Part shown: positions 9,138-20,183 of the stretch, one piece after another
Numbering within the stretch: position 1 is the first letter of the stretch
Layout of the letters: each line of letters opens with the position of its first letter
Assembly (NCBI GenBank): GCA_032718475.1
Contig: JAUCBJ010004320.1
Span: 1 to 64,000, forward strand
Length of the DNA stretch: 64,000 nucleotides
Reading direction: 5' to 3'
DNA from: Nemertoderma westbladi
Taxonomy: Eukaryota > Xenacoelomorpha > Nemertodermatida > Nemertodermatidae
Position numbers and translations under genes: made by a program
Notes under the pieces: generated by a model
Told to the model about the DNA's origin: nothing
The model's input: only the letters and a program-made list of their open reading frames with translations
The model's database searches: none

Positions 9138-10269
9138 TGTAAGTAATAATTTAATTTCAACAATTAATATAATAACAATAAATAATTGCCAAAATTCAAC
9201 AATAGTACCCACACGCTAAAGGCTTTGCTCACTCCGCGCCGCGCGGGTACCCATATTCTAAGGCTTCGTTCGATTCATGGCTCGACCTATTTTTCCATCA
9301 AATCACTGTATAACAGAATTATTGGCAATTAAAACTTATGTTGGCATCGGACGGCGATAAGACAACTCACCGATAGCGCCTATATACCACCACCGCCTAC
9401 CGAAAATTAATGTAAGTAATAATTTCGAAAATTATTATAATAACAATAATCACTTCACGGCTCGCCCCACAACTAGTTGCTTAGTAATAACTATAGAATT
9501 GTAATATTGGTGGCTGTCGTTAGTTGAATACAATAACCTTACTTCGATGCTATCACTCACTTCATGGCTCGCCCCATAGGTAGAATAATCAAATTAAAAT
9601 AATATTATAAATACTATAACCTTATACTCACTTCGTGGCTCACCCCACAACTTGTTGCGTAGTGATAAGTATAAATACAATAACCTTACTTCGATGCTAT
9701 CACTCACTTCATGGCTCGCCCCATAGGTAGAATAATCAAATTAAAATAATATTATAAATACCTTATTCTCACTTCGCGGCTCGCCCCCACAACTTATTGC
9801 TTGACAATATTGGTAGCCACCGTTAGTCTGTGTTTATTCACCTTTTTTTAGTTGTTGCGTCTGTAATAGTCTATCATGTTAAAGACTTTATTAAATAAAT
9901 TGGAGATGAGCTGTTGCAACTGTAATTAAAGGTGTAATATTATGGGTTTGTTCACTTTATAACAAACGTCTGCAACCCACTTACTATATTGGGTTTTACC
10001 TATTGCGGTTCAAGGTCAAACGCCGACCGGTAGACACGAATTAATTAAATTACTTCCGTCTGTGGACTGGCCTTATACCGCATATGTCACATATACACAG
10101 TGGTGACATATGTTACATATGCACAATGGTAACCATAGTAACCATAGTAAGTGGGTGGGGCAACAATAGTAATTATAGTAAGTAGGCGGGGCAAGAGCCG
10201 TTCGGCAAATTCTTTAACATGGTAGACTATGGCAGACACTGTCTCAATCCAGGTGTTTAGCATACTACT
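9138..10269. repeat. Non-coding tandem repeats right of the Maverick genes
   Basis: Between 9440 and 9830 a unit of about 146 bp is repeated roughly 2.6 times; the best pair is 9527-9614 and 9673-9761, nearly identical. Each unit carries the motif CACTTC(A/G)(T/C)GGCTCGCCCCA, seen at ~9450, 9557, 9630, 9705 and 9769. Further on, 10078-10190 has short imperfect repeats (CATATGTCACATATAC; GGTAACCATAGTAACCATAG). No gene is visible. The array may mark the right terminal region of the provirus. Confidence 0.6.
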
Positions 10270-11619
10270 AAGGGCAACCTAACACTCTATGGTTCTTTTC
10301 GGGGAATCTCATTGATCTCGATTGCTGCAAAACTATACAATAGAATTCTATTAAATCGCATCAGGGATCCCATTGAGAGACTGCTACGTGGAAATCAGAA
10401 TGGGTTCCGTAAAGGTCGTGGGACCATGGAGCCCATTTTGGCACTTAGAAGGATAATTGAAGAGTTATCAAAAAAGAAAGACAGGCATCTGGCTGTTATC
10501 TTTGTTGACTTCTTCAAGGCCTTTGATTCAGTCTCTCGCTCACGTATGTTCAGCATACTTTCATTATATGGGATTCCTGATGAAATTATTGCAGCAATCA
10601 GATCAGTATACGATGGTTCGACAACATTTGTGTCTACTGTTGACGGTGACACAGAACCATTTGAAGTGTTATGGGGCGTCCTCCAAGGAGACACACTTGC
10701 ACCATTCTTGTTCATTATTGTGGTTGACTATGTTCTACGCATGTCCTTAGATCATCATAATGATGATGGGGTGATGATAACTCCACCTACTGGCTCCAGA
10801 AGTCGAGGAAATCCTGCCAAGTACCTAACTGATCTAGACTTTGCTGATGACTTAGGAGTACTCTCAGAATCATTAGAGGGAGCCCAGCGGCTCCTCAGCT
10901 CATTAGAACATGCTGCTTCTAGTGTTGGTCTTTTTATTAACTCCAGAAAGACCAAAATTCTGACAGTTAACTTTGAAAGTCCTCAGCAAGTCTCTGATCG
11001 GATGAGCATAAGCTCAAAGGATGGTATGCTTGAGCATGTGGACGACTTCTGTTACCTGGGATCATGGATCCGGAAGTCAGGTGAGGACCTTCGAATACGT
11101 AAGGGAAAGGCATGGGCAGCCTTGAATAGGCTTTCCAGGATTTGGAAGTCACCTAGAATTAATCGGAAACTTAAGGTCCGATTATTTAGAGCAGCAGTAG
11201 TTCCAGTACTCCTCTACGGGAGTCCATGCTGGGCTCTAACTGCTGAGGACACCAAATCTCTGGATGGCACATTCACAAGAATGCTACGCCGGGTACATTG
11301 TGTCAAGTACAATGCACACATCTCCAACCAGACACTATATAACATTGGAGGTGTCTCATTGGTTCCCCCAAGCTTGACACTAGAACAAAATCGCCTCCGC
11401 TTTGCAGGACATTGCTTTCGCCGTGAGGACCAGCCAGTGCATAATCTTGTACTTTGGCAGCCTCATGGAGTGAATAAGCATGGTGGACAGCCCATGACTT
11501 TCTTGAAACGCATCTTAAAGGACACTGGCCTTAAAGATGCGGATGATCTAGCAAATGTCATGGGTGATAGGGAGTTGTGGCGGCGCAATTTTGTTGACAA
11601 GCCGGCACAGCATTCTTAA
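10270..11619 (+). pseudogene. RTE LINE reverse transcriptase, C-terminal portion
   Basis: An open frame of 449 codons from the truncation point; the first ATG is internal, so this is a fragment. RT palm motifs are present: FVDFFKAFDS (first Asp), a GVLQGDTLAP turn, and LDFADDLGVL (catalytic FADD near 10841). After the palm come the thumb segment (YLGSWIRKSGEDLRIRKGKA) and a C-terminal region with 'RRVHCVKYN' and 'RLRFAGHCFRRED' of RTE/CR1-type ORF2. The endonuclease is missing because of the 5' truncation. No internal stops, so the copy is young. Confidence 0.85.
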
Positions 11620-11667
11620 AAATGCAGCTGCAATGCAGCATGCCGATCCTAGTAGTAGTAGTAGTAG
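10270..11667 (+). mobile_element. RTE-type LINE, 5'-truncated copy 1
   Basis: Similarity to the longer copy at 15415-17417 begins abruptly at 10270 (AAGGGCAAC), as expected of 5' truncation, and continues at high identity to a shared 3' sequence ending in a TAG trinucleotide run (11650-11667). Short 3' tandem repeats instead of poly(A) are characteristic of the RTE clade. No target duplication is evident. Confidence 0.85.
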
Positions 11668-11735
11668 ATTAGGGCATATTTGGATACAAACTTAATGAAT
11701 GAACAAATGCTTAAACTACAATGAATCTCATGGTT

Positions 11736-12355
11736 TTAATTGAGAAGGTATTGTTTTATCATTATTGGAGCTATTGATCAGTTTATAAGACTTCTTCAAG
11801 TCTCTGGAATAAAGACGGGACTCGAATAAGTGACTCGCGGTCTTCGCGGGATTACATGGAATAGACTTATCGGTCATCAGAGATCTTCAAAATGTATAAT
11901 CTCCAGTTCTAGTGGTCTTACGAAGTTCGTTTTGGGCTTATTCGAAAGCTCTTTTCTTAGAGAACAAAGTTACCATTTGGTTTGGCAAAATCTTGAAAGC
12001 TGCCTAAGGAATCATAACTTGAACAAAATTTGCAAGGCATATTTTACCCAAGTTCATGTTATGTTGCTTCACAACCATTTTATCTTAAATCAAATGGTAA
12101 CTTTGTTCTCTAAGAAAAGAGCTTTCGAATGAGCCTAAAACGAACTTCGTACGACCACTAGAACTGGAGATTATACATTTTGAAGATCTCCGATGACCAA
12201 TAAGTCTATTCCATGTAATCCCGCCCACAGAGACCGCAAAAAAAGCCTTGAAGACTTGAAGAAAAAAAAAGAAAAGGAAAAAGAGACTTGAAGTTGTCTT
12301 ATAAGCTGACAAGTAGGTCCAATAATAAAAAAAATACCTTCTCAATTAAAATTGT
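11736..12355. mobile_element. Foldback MITE with ~240-bp inverted repeats
   Basis: The left arm runs from TTTTAATTGAGAAGGTATT (~11736) to ~11985, and its reverse complement runs from ~12089 to ~12355. Both outer segments (to CTTCAAGTCTCT) and inner segments (ATTACATGGAATAGACTTAT; CTTTGTTCTCTAAGAAAAG) are matched, at about 90 percent by eye. A loop of ~100 bp separates them. No protein of its own is encoded; the ORFs at 11830 and 12085 are the two arms translated. Confidence 0.8.
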
Positions 12356-13926
12356 GTGCTCTTTCTCGTGGAGACATCCAATTAGCACCACTGACCACAA
12401 ACATTTGCAGAAATGGAATGCAAACCCCAAACTTCATCGCCTTTACCTATATCGTGATATATCGGAGCCAGTATCTTCTATCCCAGATACTGTATCTTGA
12501 AAACTAAGCATTTGGATTTAGCATGAAATTCTGTATCAGATAGGATATGTTTCAAAAATTAGTCTTTTTGGTTAGAAAATGCGCTACCCCCCCCCCCCCC
12601 CCCCCCCTTAAATGAAACATTATTTTCACAACGTTACAGTATATTAGTTTCATTTAGTGAATGGCAAGTTAAGCATTATTACTGGAATACGTTGACAGAG
12701 CTGGTGGAGGACTGCGATTGTACTAACTACAGTACTTGGTTTGGCTGAGGTTGGACTTTTGAATGGTTCTGCTTATCTGAATGAAAAATGTCGACCTTAA
12801 CTGGATCTCATCAGACCCTGTAAGGATCTGATGACAAACACCTCGACAACACAGCTTGTCAACAACTTGTTACTATAAATAATGGAATTATATCACACTA
12901 TTTATAGTATCAGAGTCCATTTATTATTGAAATTGAAGATATTGTATTTTGTTTTCAAAAGTTAATTAAGTAATGTTTTACCAAAGTTATATATATGAAA
13001 TAAAATAAAGAATATATAAACTTGTGAATTATAACTATTATGTTTCAACCAGTCAATGCCCTTTACCAAAGTCAATTAACCTCAAGAACACGAAATATTT
13101 CCTATTATTTAATGCCAAATATATCAATATAGATTTTAATGCGCGAAAATATCATTCATCCGAGCCGAGACGAGTTTATTGTGATAATATCGCTTATGAG
13201 ACAATATGTCATTTTGATTGGTTAAACATGAACAAAATAATAGTTCACTTGTTACGTCGTTAGTACATAGATGACAACAACTAGGCCTACACGCTAAAAA
13301 TATAATTTAAAATTAGTGCCAATTCATAATTCAGTTTGCGTCGCAGGACCTAATGAATGACCACCCTTAATTGTCTCTATAACTCTGTTCAGAACGAAAA
13401 ACAAATATTTTATAAATAGTGGGTTATATAACAATTTAAATTGATTATTATTATACAGAAGAAAAATGCAACAAACTAACTAAATACTTTCGATGCTGTT
13501 GTTCCGACATTTAAACAACTCCACGAGTTGGTTGTGAAATCCCAATCTGTATCCCCATGGCACTGGGTATATTAATTACTACGACATTTACTATTATGCA
13601 TACATTAAAAAACTTCATTTTTTCACATCCTTACTTTAACGGCGGTTGCACCGGATTGGTTCCGGTTCAATTCGCAATGAGGTCGGACCATATCTGGGGC
13701 CATAAAATTGGTCCGGACGTCCGGATTTCCGAAGCCAGAGTCGGAGCACTTCTGCATCCCTTGAGTACACCAGGTTGGTTTTCTAACATTACAATTTATA
13801 TGATATGTAATTTTGGCGGAATCGTCCCTTCAAAAAAAAACAACTCAATAAAATTCATTTTATTGCAGTTTATTTCTCATCAATTAAACAGTATGTAGTT
13901 TTTCAGTGTTTTCCATTCTTTCCCTT
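12356..13926. other. Non-coding stretch with a 21-C run
   Basis: No convincing gene. A run of 21 C lies at 12587-12607. A ~45-bp segment at ~12845-12895 (ACACAGCTTGTCAACAACTT) is similar to one at ~17975-18012, marking a dispersed repeat. The 13557-13898 frame lacks any recognisable feature and is not called. Confidence 0.5.
13867..13875 (-). terminator. Candidate polyadenylation signal
   Basis: GAAATAAAC on the minus strand (an AATAAA hexamer), about 55 bases past the stop codon at 13927, in a suitable place for 3'-end formation of the secreted-protein gene. Confidence 0.45.
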
Positions 13927-14418
13927 TCATTTTTTCCCACCTTGGTGACTTCCACTGTTCTCCTCTTCACCTATTACTCTCAGCGGCCCGCAGACACCAC
14001 CACCTATGTAGGACAATCCCCCGTGACATTGGCCCTCAAGCTTAGCTCCATACAAACATCTATAGAAAGCCGTGGACCCTTTGACGCCAAATGCGGAGCC
14101 ACTTTTCGAGGTACAGAAGGGGCTAGCTGTTTCACATCCAGTTAACATTGCCCGTGCGTTCTTCTCTAATCCACCACAAGATGGCGTTCCATCGTCATTG
14201 TTTATGGCTACTTCATTAGCCTCGCAGTGTAACTTGATAGCGTACCATACAGAATTGACTTCCCTGCAATAATCGGATTCCTGCTGACATTCCTGCTGTA
14301 GTCCTCGTCCATGGCACTCATCTTCTTCCTTAGACATCCAACCATTGGGACTCCAGTAGGCTGCATTCGTCCCAATAATCAGACAAGTGACGAGAAATAA
14401 ACCGAATATCCCATCCAT
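13927..14418 (-). CDS. Secreted cysteine-rich protein with peritrophin-like C-terminus
   Basis: 163 residues from an ATG at 14418, in a single exon as far as seen. Residues 1-19 form a signal peptide (MDGIFGLFLVTCLIIGTNA), so the product should be secreted. The mature part has about 12 cysteines. The C-terminal half ('FYRCLYGAKLEGQCHGGLSY' then 'GVC') matches the spacing of a peritrophin-A/CBM14 chitin-binding module, in which an aromatic precedes Cys and 'C.GGL.Y....C' follows. An earlier Cys set (ECHGRGLQQEC, then DYC, HC, SC) may be a second, diverged module. The final residues are polar (GSHQGGKK). Unlike every other gene here it has no mobile-element relatives in the window, so it is the best candidate host gene. 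Chitin binding is inferred, not certain. Confidence 0.7.
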   Translation of the reverse strand: MDGIFGLFLVTCLIIGTNAAYWSPNGWMSKEEDECHGRGLQQECQQESDYCREVNSVWYAIKLHCEANEVAINNDDGTPSCGGLEKNARAMLTGCETASPFCTSKSGSAFGVKGSTAFYRCLYGAKLEGQCHGGLSYIGGGVCGPLRVIGEEENSGSHQGGKK

Positions 14419-14467
14419 TATAGATTCTATCTGAACCGTCGGCTAAGTAATTATTAAATATGGTTAA

Positions 14468-14480
14468 CTGGTTATATAAT
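14468..14480 (-). promoter_or_regulatory. Candidate TATA element of the secreted-protein gene
   Basis: On the minus strand, TATTATATAACC lies about 55 bases before the ATG at 14418, a plausible TATA position if transcription starts near 14445. Confidence 0.35.
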
Positions 14481-15414
14481 ATTAGGATTTATTGTTTTAT
14501 ATTATAAACAAAAATTTAGGCAAATTTGTATTTTTATCTAAAATTAATTAGTATTAAAATTGTCTTTCAATCCCGATAATTTATATACTGTGCAGTACAG
14601 GCCTAGGTGAAGTTACAAGATTTAAGATTGCACTTTTCGTCCCGGCTCGATAAGAAATTAACATGACACTGCACTAGATACAGCCCCTATCAAATAGCCT
14701 GTGAGTTCGCAATTGCCGGGCTCATCCACAGAGCGGAGAGGGTCCGGGGAGTGACTACTGTACTTGTAGAACATTTGTAATTTTTGACGCTCGCTTAGTT
14801 AAATTATTCATCTCAAATAATCGATGTTTCCAATGTTTCCCCAAGTGTTAAATAGTTAATTTTTAATACTTTAACTTTTAAATTGATGAGATTTTGTTTA
14901 GAACATTAAAGGTTTTACCGTACTGTTGTACAGTGCAGTGTGACACGTATTGCCAAAATGGTATAGGGTTACTATAAGCCTTTAATATATGGTTTTCCTT
15001 TTAAAGTTGTTATTTTAAGGCAACGGGTGTTATACTTGGCTCGAATTCGTCCTTAATATTCATATACAGTAGTTTATGTATGATTCTACGAATCTTATTG
15101 AACTTATTTTGTTTTGTTTTTTTTATTCATAGATTTTATACAGTTATTGATTAAAAGACATCGCTTTGATAATGTTATGGTTTCTTTCGTTTGTAAATCG
15201 ATATTTGGATTGCTGGGAAACTCGCACTTATAGGCGGATCGGAAAAAGGTTTTTTTGTCAACATATAGTTTATTATAAAGGAAATTTAAATCCCCAAAAT
15301 CATTCAAAAATTAATGACATTTACTGTATGGATAAAATCACTTAATACATTTTGAAGATCACTTGAAGCCATCTCTTAAACCCAATTATGCCCGGGGGGG
15401 GGGGGGGGGGGGGG
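14481..15414. other. Non-coding A+T-rich stretch ending in a 21-G run
   Basis: No gene seen. The run of 21 G at 15394-15414 directly abuts the 5' boundary of the second RTE LINE copy. Confidence 0.5.
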
Positions 15415-17417
15415 CACTAAAAGCTGAGCAACAGGTATGAGGCTCTTGCCTATGAGGCGGCAGATCACTGTGAGGGCTATACTGCCTTTACAGAAGCAGT
15501 TAAGTTAGCAGCTGCAGAAACAGCTCCTGTATACCCTCGAAACAGGAAAAGGGCCCCCTGGACTGACAACAAAATTCAGAAGTGCCGAAATGACCTTCAT
15601 AAGGCGCAGAAAGAGTCCCGACTCAAACAGACTACAGCGGCCAAGAATGCAGTTAAGGCTGCATCTAGGTCCCTGAACAGGCAGTACTCTGCTAATCTAC
15701 AGGAGCTAATAAACCAACAGGTTGATGCCATCAATGATGCTGACGACAGCAGGCAATCATCCCAGGCATGGAAATCGATCAATCTGCTTACTGGGCGGAA
15801 AAGCCAACCAACCACCAAGGTTAAGGCTGAATCACCAGCCGATCGCCTCAATGGTTGGAAAGCCCACTTTGAAAAGCTCCTCAATAATGACAGGGTATTG
15901 CCTGATAACTTTATAGAAGTAAAAGTGTCTGAGTCTGTACTCCCAGATATTCCCATTGGCGATATCTCCTTTGCAGAAGTGAAGGCTGCTGCAAAGAGCA
16001 TTAAGACCAATCGTGCCAGTGGAGTAGATGGTGTTCCCCCTGAGGTCTTTAAAATACCTGAGTGTTTAAAGCTCATCTATCCCATCATAGTAGACATGTA
16101 GCGAACAACAAGAGTCCGACAAGAAATGAAAACAAATAAGTTGGTGCCAGTTCCCAAGAAGGGCAACTTAACACTCTATGGTTCTTTTCGGGGAATCTCA
16201 TTGATCTCGATTGCTGCAAAGCTATACAATAGGATTCTATTAAATCGCATCAGGGATCCCATTGAGAGACTGCTCCGTGGAAATCAGAATGGGTTCCGTA
16301 AAGGTCGTGGGACCATGGAGCCCATTTTGGCACTTAGATGGATAATTGAAGAGTTATCAAAAAAGAAAGACAGGCATCTGGCTGTTATCTTTGTTGACTT
16401 CTTCAAGGCCTTTGATTCAGTCTCTTGCTCACGTATGTTCAGCATACTTTCATTATATGGGATTCCTGATGAAATTATTGCAGCAATCAGATCAGTATAC
16501 GATGGTTCGACAACATTTGTATCTACTGTTGACGGTGACACAGAACCATTTGAAGTGTTATGGGGCGTCCTCCAAGGAGACACACTTGCACCATTCTTGT
16601 TCATTATTGTGGTTGACTATGTTCTACGCATGTCCTTAGATCATTATAATGATGATGGGGTGATGATAACTCCACCTACTGGCTCCAGAAGTCGAGGAAA
16701 TCCTGCCAAGTACCTAACTGATCTAGACTTTGCTGATGACTTAGGAGTGCTCTCAGAATCATTAGAGGGAGCCCAACGGCTCCTCAGCTTATTAGAACAT
16801 GCTGCTTCTAGTGTTGGTCTTTTTATTAACTCCAGAAAGACCAAAATTCTGACAGTTAACTTTGAAAGTCCTCAGCAAGTCTCTGATCGGATGAGCATAA
16901 GCTCAAAGGATGGTATGCTTGAGCATGTGGACGACTTCTGATACCTGGGATCATGGATCCGGAAGTCAGGTGAGGACCTTCGAATACGTAAGGGAAAGGC
17001 ATGGGCAGCCTTGAATAGGCTTTCCAGGATTTGGAAGTCACCAATAATTAATCGGAAACTTAAGGTCCGATTATTTAGAGCAGCAGTAGTTCCAGTACTC
17101 CTCTACGGGAGTCCATGCTGGGCTCTAACTGCTGAGGACACCAAATCTCTGGATGGCACATTCACAAGAATGCTACGCCGGGTACATTGTGTCAAGTACA
17201 ATGCACACATCTCCAACCAGACACTATATAACATTGGAGGTGTCTCATTGGTTCCCCCAAGCTTGACATGCATCTTAAAGCACACTGGCCTTAAAGATGC
17301 GGATGATCTAGCAAATGTCATGGGTGATAGAGAGTTGTGGCGGTGCAATTTTGTTGACAAGCCGGCACAGCATTCTTAAAAATGCAGCTGCAATGCAGCA
17401 TGCCGATCCTAGTAGTA
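15415..17417 (+). mobile_element. RTE-type LINE, longer copy 2
   Basis: This copy extends about 750 bp further 5' than copy 1 and shares its 3' end (GCATGCCGATCCTAGTAGTAG). It is bounded by G-runs on both sides: 21 G at the 5' boundary and 13 G (17418-17430) where the TAG repeat of copy 1 would continue. Relative to copy 1 it has an internal deletion of ~130 bp near 17270. Confidence 0.85.
15421..17379 (+). pseudogene. RTE LINE ORF2 fragment with two nonsense codons
   Basis: One reading frame runs from 15421 to 17379, broken only by TAG at 16099-16101 and TGA at 16939-16941; at the second site copy 1 has a cysteine codon (TGT). Upstream of the RT is the linker typical of RTE ORF2 (APWTDNKIQKCRNDLH; 'FEKLLN'; 'ASGVDGVPPEVFK' opening the RT fingers). 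The palm motifs match copy 1 (FVDFFKAFDS, LDFADDLG). The ~130-bp deletion near 17270 is in frame and removes part of the C-terminal region. The endonuclease is absent. Inactive. Confidence 0.85.
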
Positions 17418-17430
17418 GGGGGGGGGGGGG

Positions 17431-18547
17431 TGTAATTTTATAATTTTTTGTAATTCTGTAGGCCTGCCAATTTTTGAGTTAGGTTTCTTGGGAAAACCCA
17501 AATTTCGTGACTTTTCCTAAATTTAATGGGTTATCCAACAGAGCTAACGCCATTTACATGGTTGCTACTGTATGTTTGCTTTCGTGCTGTTAGTTTTCTG
17601 GCACCCATCTGCAGTATTTTTCGTGCTAAAATTTTCAAAAGATTTTATGGTATACTAAAATTAATTTATTTGCAGTACTGTATACAGTATAACGGTTTTT
17701 TGGATGCTGATCACGATTATAACATTTTTAACATTCATATAAATAACATTTTTGGTAATTTTGAATGTAACCCCTGGGGCACGAAAAAAACAAGTAGTGC
17801 AAATATGATAATGAAAATTCACCACAAAATCAAATGCAATTTATGACCATATGGGGATTTTGAGATGCTGATTACGAATATGATATACTGAAATATATCT
17901 TACAGTAGCTTGTTGATTAGGGCATTTTTGGATATATGTGTCGTCAGCGTGGTGTCGGATTCGAACCTGGGACCTCAATACAGCTTGCCAACACATTGTT
18001 ACTATCAATAATCAAAAAATCCAGCAGTCGGGGTGAAGGCGATACAGCTCCGCAAGCGTGCAGAGCCAGGTGATCAGATAGTCAGACGCTGCTCACCGGG
18101 GGACCGGTCTTACACGTAGCATTATGACGTCAGCCGGTGTGTTCTAACTCGTAACCACACAAGGTCTGTCAGCCGGCTTGACGGATGGCTGGCGTGATCC
18201 ATTTTTTTCTTTCTTTCTACTTTACCTTTCGATAGTTAGTTCTGCCCTTTTCGTAATTGAAAATACAAAGAGGGTGCCGGCATTGACTAATGATAAGGCC
18301 TACCTAAATTACTTTCAGTTTCTCGCGAATAGGTACGGTACGTGTTATACTACAACTGTATGCACGATTAAATAAGGACATTTAACCAACGAATGGCTTT
18401 CCTACTAATAATACTATATATAGAATGAACAACGCATGAAGACGCCTAACTAAATTACTTTCAGTTTCATATGGACAAGGTCAGTCAGTTTCTCAAATAC
18501 TACGACGAGTTTATAGCGGATTGTAACAGACTGGCAAAAAAGCAGAA
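17431..18547. other. Non-coding region between the LINE and the Gypsy element
   Basis: No gene recognised. On the minus strand GGTTCGAATCC (~17963-17973) looks like a tRNA B-box, but flanking bases do not fold into a tRNA. 18050-18200 is G+C-richer and could be part of the Gypsy 3' end or LTR; no matching 5' copy is found. Confidence 0.4.
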
Positions 18548-20071
18548 CTATACTAAAGGGATACAAATAAGCAAACAAACTATGAGCCAGTAGTAATGGC
18601 CGCTGTACCGCACGGGATACCATAAACACATATGAAAACTTGAGTATTGTAGTGTAATCATGGTGGAGGAAACCCATAGTAGTCTGGTGGGCGCGTATGA
18701 TGCTGAGGACGCCGGGTGTGTGGAGGCGCGTTGTCCACATCGTCGAACCCGAGGAACACCTCGTCTAGGGACGAAGAGGGTGATGGGGCGGCGCGCTGGT
18801 GCTGGAGGGGGTGTAGTTGGACGCACAGAAAGTACCGGAGGAGAGACCTGGTAATTTTGCTCACCCGGCAGTTCGGTGTCGGAGACCCACCGACCCCTCG
18901 TCGACGAGGGCTCATCGACCGCAGGTACCGAGGTATCGCGGTAGGGTACGCGATAACATTCGGACCGTGGAACCCGATAGGCCTGCGAACGCAGTTGGCG
19001 ACCGACGAACTTCCGGACACTTACCCAGGATTGGTCCGTTGTCGCTACAATGTACCGGGGTCGGCCCTGTAGTTGCGGCGAATCGACGTGGAGGTAGACG
19101 ATATCACCTACTTCTAATGGAGTATCCCTAGCGGAGCTACTGGGATGCGGATTTTTGGACTGTGCACTATGGGGGTGATTGGCCAAATGACGGCGATGTT
19201 GCTGGTCGATAAGCTCAGAATCAATGAGGGGGAGTTGAGCGCCAGTAAACTGATCGCATTGGAGCAGAATTTCTCGGGCGGATATGCCACTCGACCGGAT
19301 ACGCGCATTTAACAGGGCGAGGGCGAGCGCGAGGGACACAACGGAGTAGGGTCCCCCGGAGGGACGGAGTTTAAGGAGCTCGTCTTCTAATTCGCGAACG
19401 GCCTTGTCGCCGACTAACGCACGGAATGCGGGTGCGGGGTCGGTATGAATGACTGCGCAGGGGCCGCTAAGGGGGCACACACCGACGCACAACGTGAGGA
19501 GGCCATCCCGCAACGTTGTGTGTTGTTCATCTGAGAGGAACATGGCAGCGGAGTACGACGAGGTGGTTTCGCGGAGGATGAGGATGAACTGTTGATGGCG
19601 ATGGATGACATCGGCAGCGAATGCGATTCCGATGGCAGCCGGAGGGTCACCGGACGACTGATCGATGGATCGCCATGGGGCGGAACGCAGCGCGGCGCAT
19701 TGGGCACACTGCGAGTGGATGGATGTGATGGCTTCTTCCATGTCGAGGGTGTAGAAGTACCGCAGAAACGTAACGCGCAGCTGGGTACGCGACGGGTGCT
19801 GCAACTCGAGGTGCAGTGACGTAAGAAGACCAGAGAGCGCATGGCGAGGGACAACGATCATTTCCCGCGGAGTCGAGAATGCGGCGGGTCGAGGAACAAT
19901 GAGGAGTCCATCCATGGCGGCGACGGACGCGCAGCCAATGTACCGCTTAACATCGCGGATGGTCGTCTCCTTCTTGGAGGGACGCGTGCCCTGTGCGAGG
20001 TGTGCCTTGGCGCGACGGATAGATGCGCATTCCTGCTGGGTGACGAGCCAGGTACTACGGGTGGCATACAA
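18548..20071 (-). pseudogene. Gypsy integrase with probable catalytic deletion
   Basis: The zinc-binding H2C2 region is visible (LELQHPSRTQLRV ... SQCAQCAAL), then the core with the first Asp (FAADVIHRH) and second Asp (VIHTDPAPAF). Only ~13 residues separate the latter from 'KAVRELEDELLK', a helix that in this family normally follows the catalytic Glu, so the segment containing that Glu seems to have been deleted. A C-terminal SH3-like region (LEVGDIVYLHVDSPQLQGRP) follows. The reading frame upstream is lost in a G-run at 20085-20105. Residues after ~440 may be read-through of non-coding DNA. Confidence 0.75.
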
Positions 20072-20183
20072 GGGACGCGCTGGAGGGGGGGGGGGGGTGG
20101 GGGGGTCTTCGGTGAGAACCGCCGCACGGATGATGGGTTCGTAGGCAAGCTGATTAACGAAGTCGCAGACCTGGCACTGTGGA

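Larger units (their letters stand above)
1..9900 (+). mobile_element. Maverick/Polinton (adintovirus-like) provirus, right-hand part
   Basis: A run of closely spaced, all-plus-strand frames includes the diagnostic set of Maverick/Polinton elements: A32/FtsK-type packaging ATPase, retroviral-type integrase with chromodomain, capsid-like protein and adenain-type cysteine protease. Intergenic gaps are short (15 bp between integrase and the next gene; a 4-bp overlap further on) and A+T-rich, as in a compact viral genome. Protein-primed DNA polymerase B, expected in a complete element, is absent and may lie upstream of base 1. The right end is not resolved: coding ends at 9137 and tandem repeats follow to about 9.83 kb. 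No terminal inverted repeat can be checked because the left end is outside the window. The protease is interrupted, so this copy is probably not functional. Confidence 0.85.

Noticed and set aside
11830-12345. Two similar small ORFs on opposite strands
   Set aside because: They are the two arms of the foldback MITE translated, not genes.
13557-13898. 113-codon ORF upstream of the secreted-protein gene
   Set aside because: No domain, biased composition or family pattern; length is within chance for this region.
17930-18010. tRNA-like B-box (GGTTCGAATCC on minus strand)
   Set aside because: The T-arm stem does not pair and no acceptor or anticodon arm can be drawn; more likely a chance match or SINE relic.
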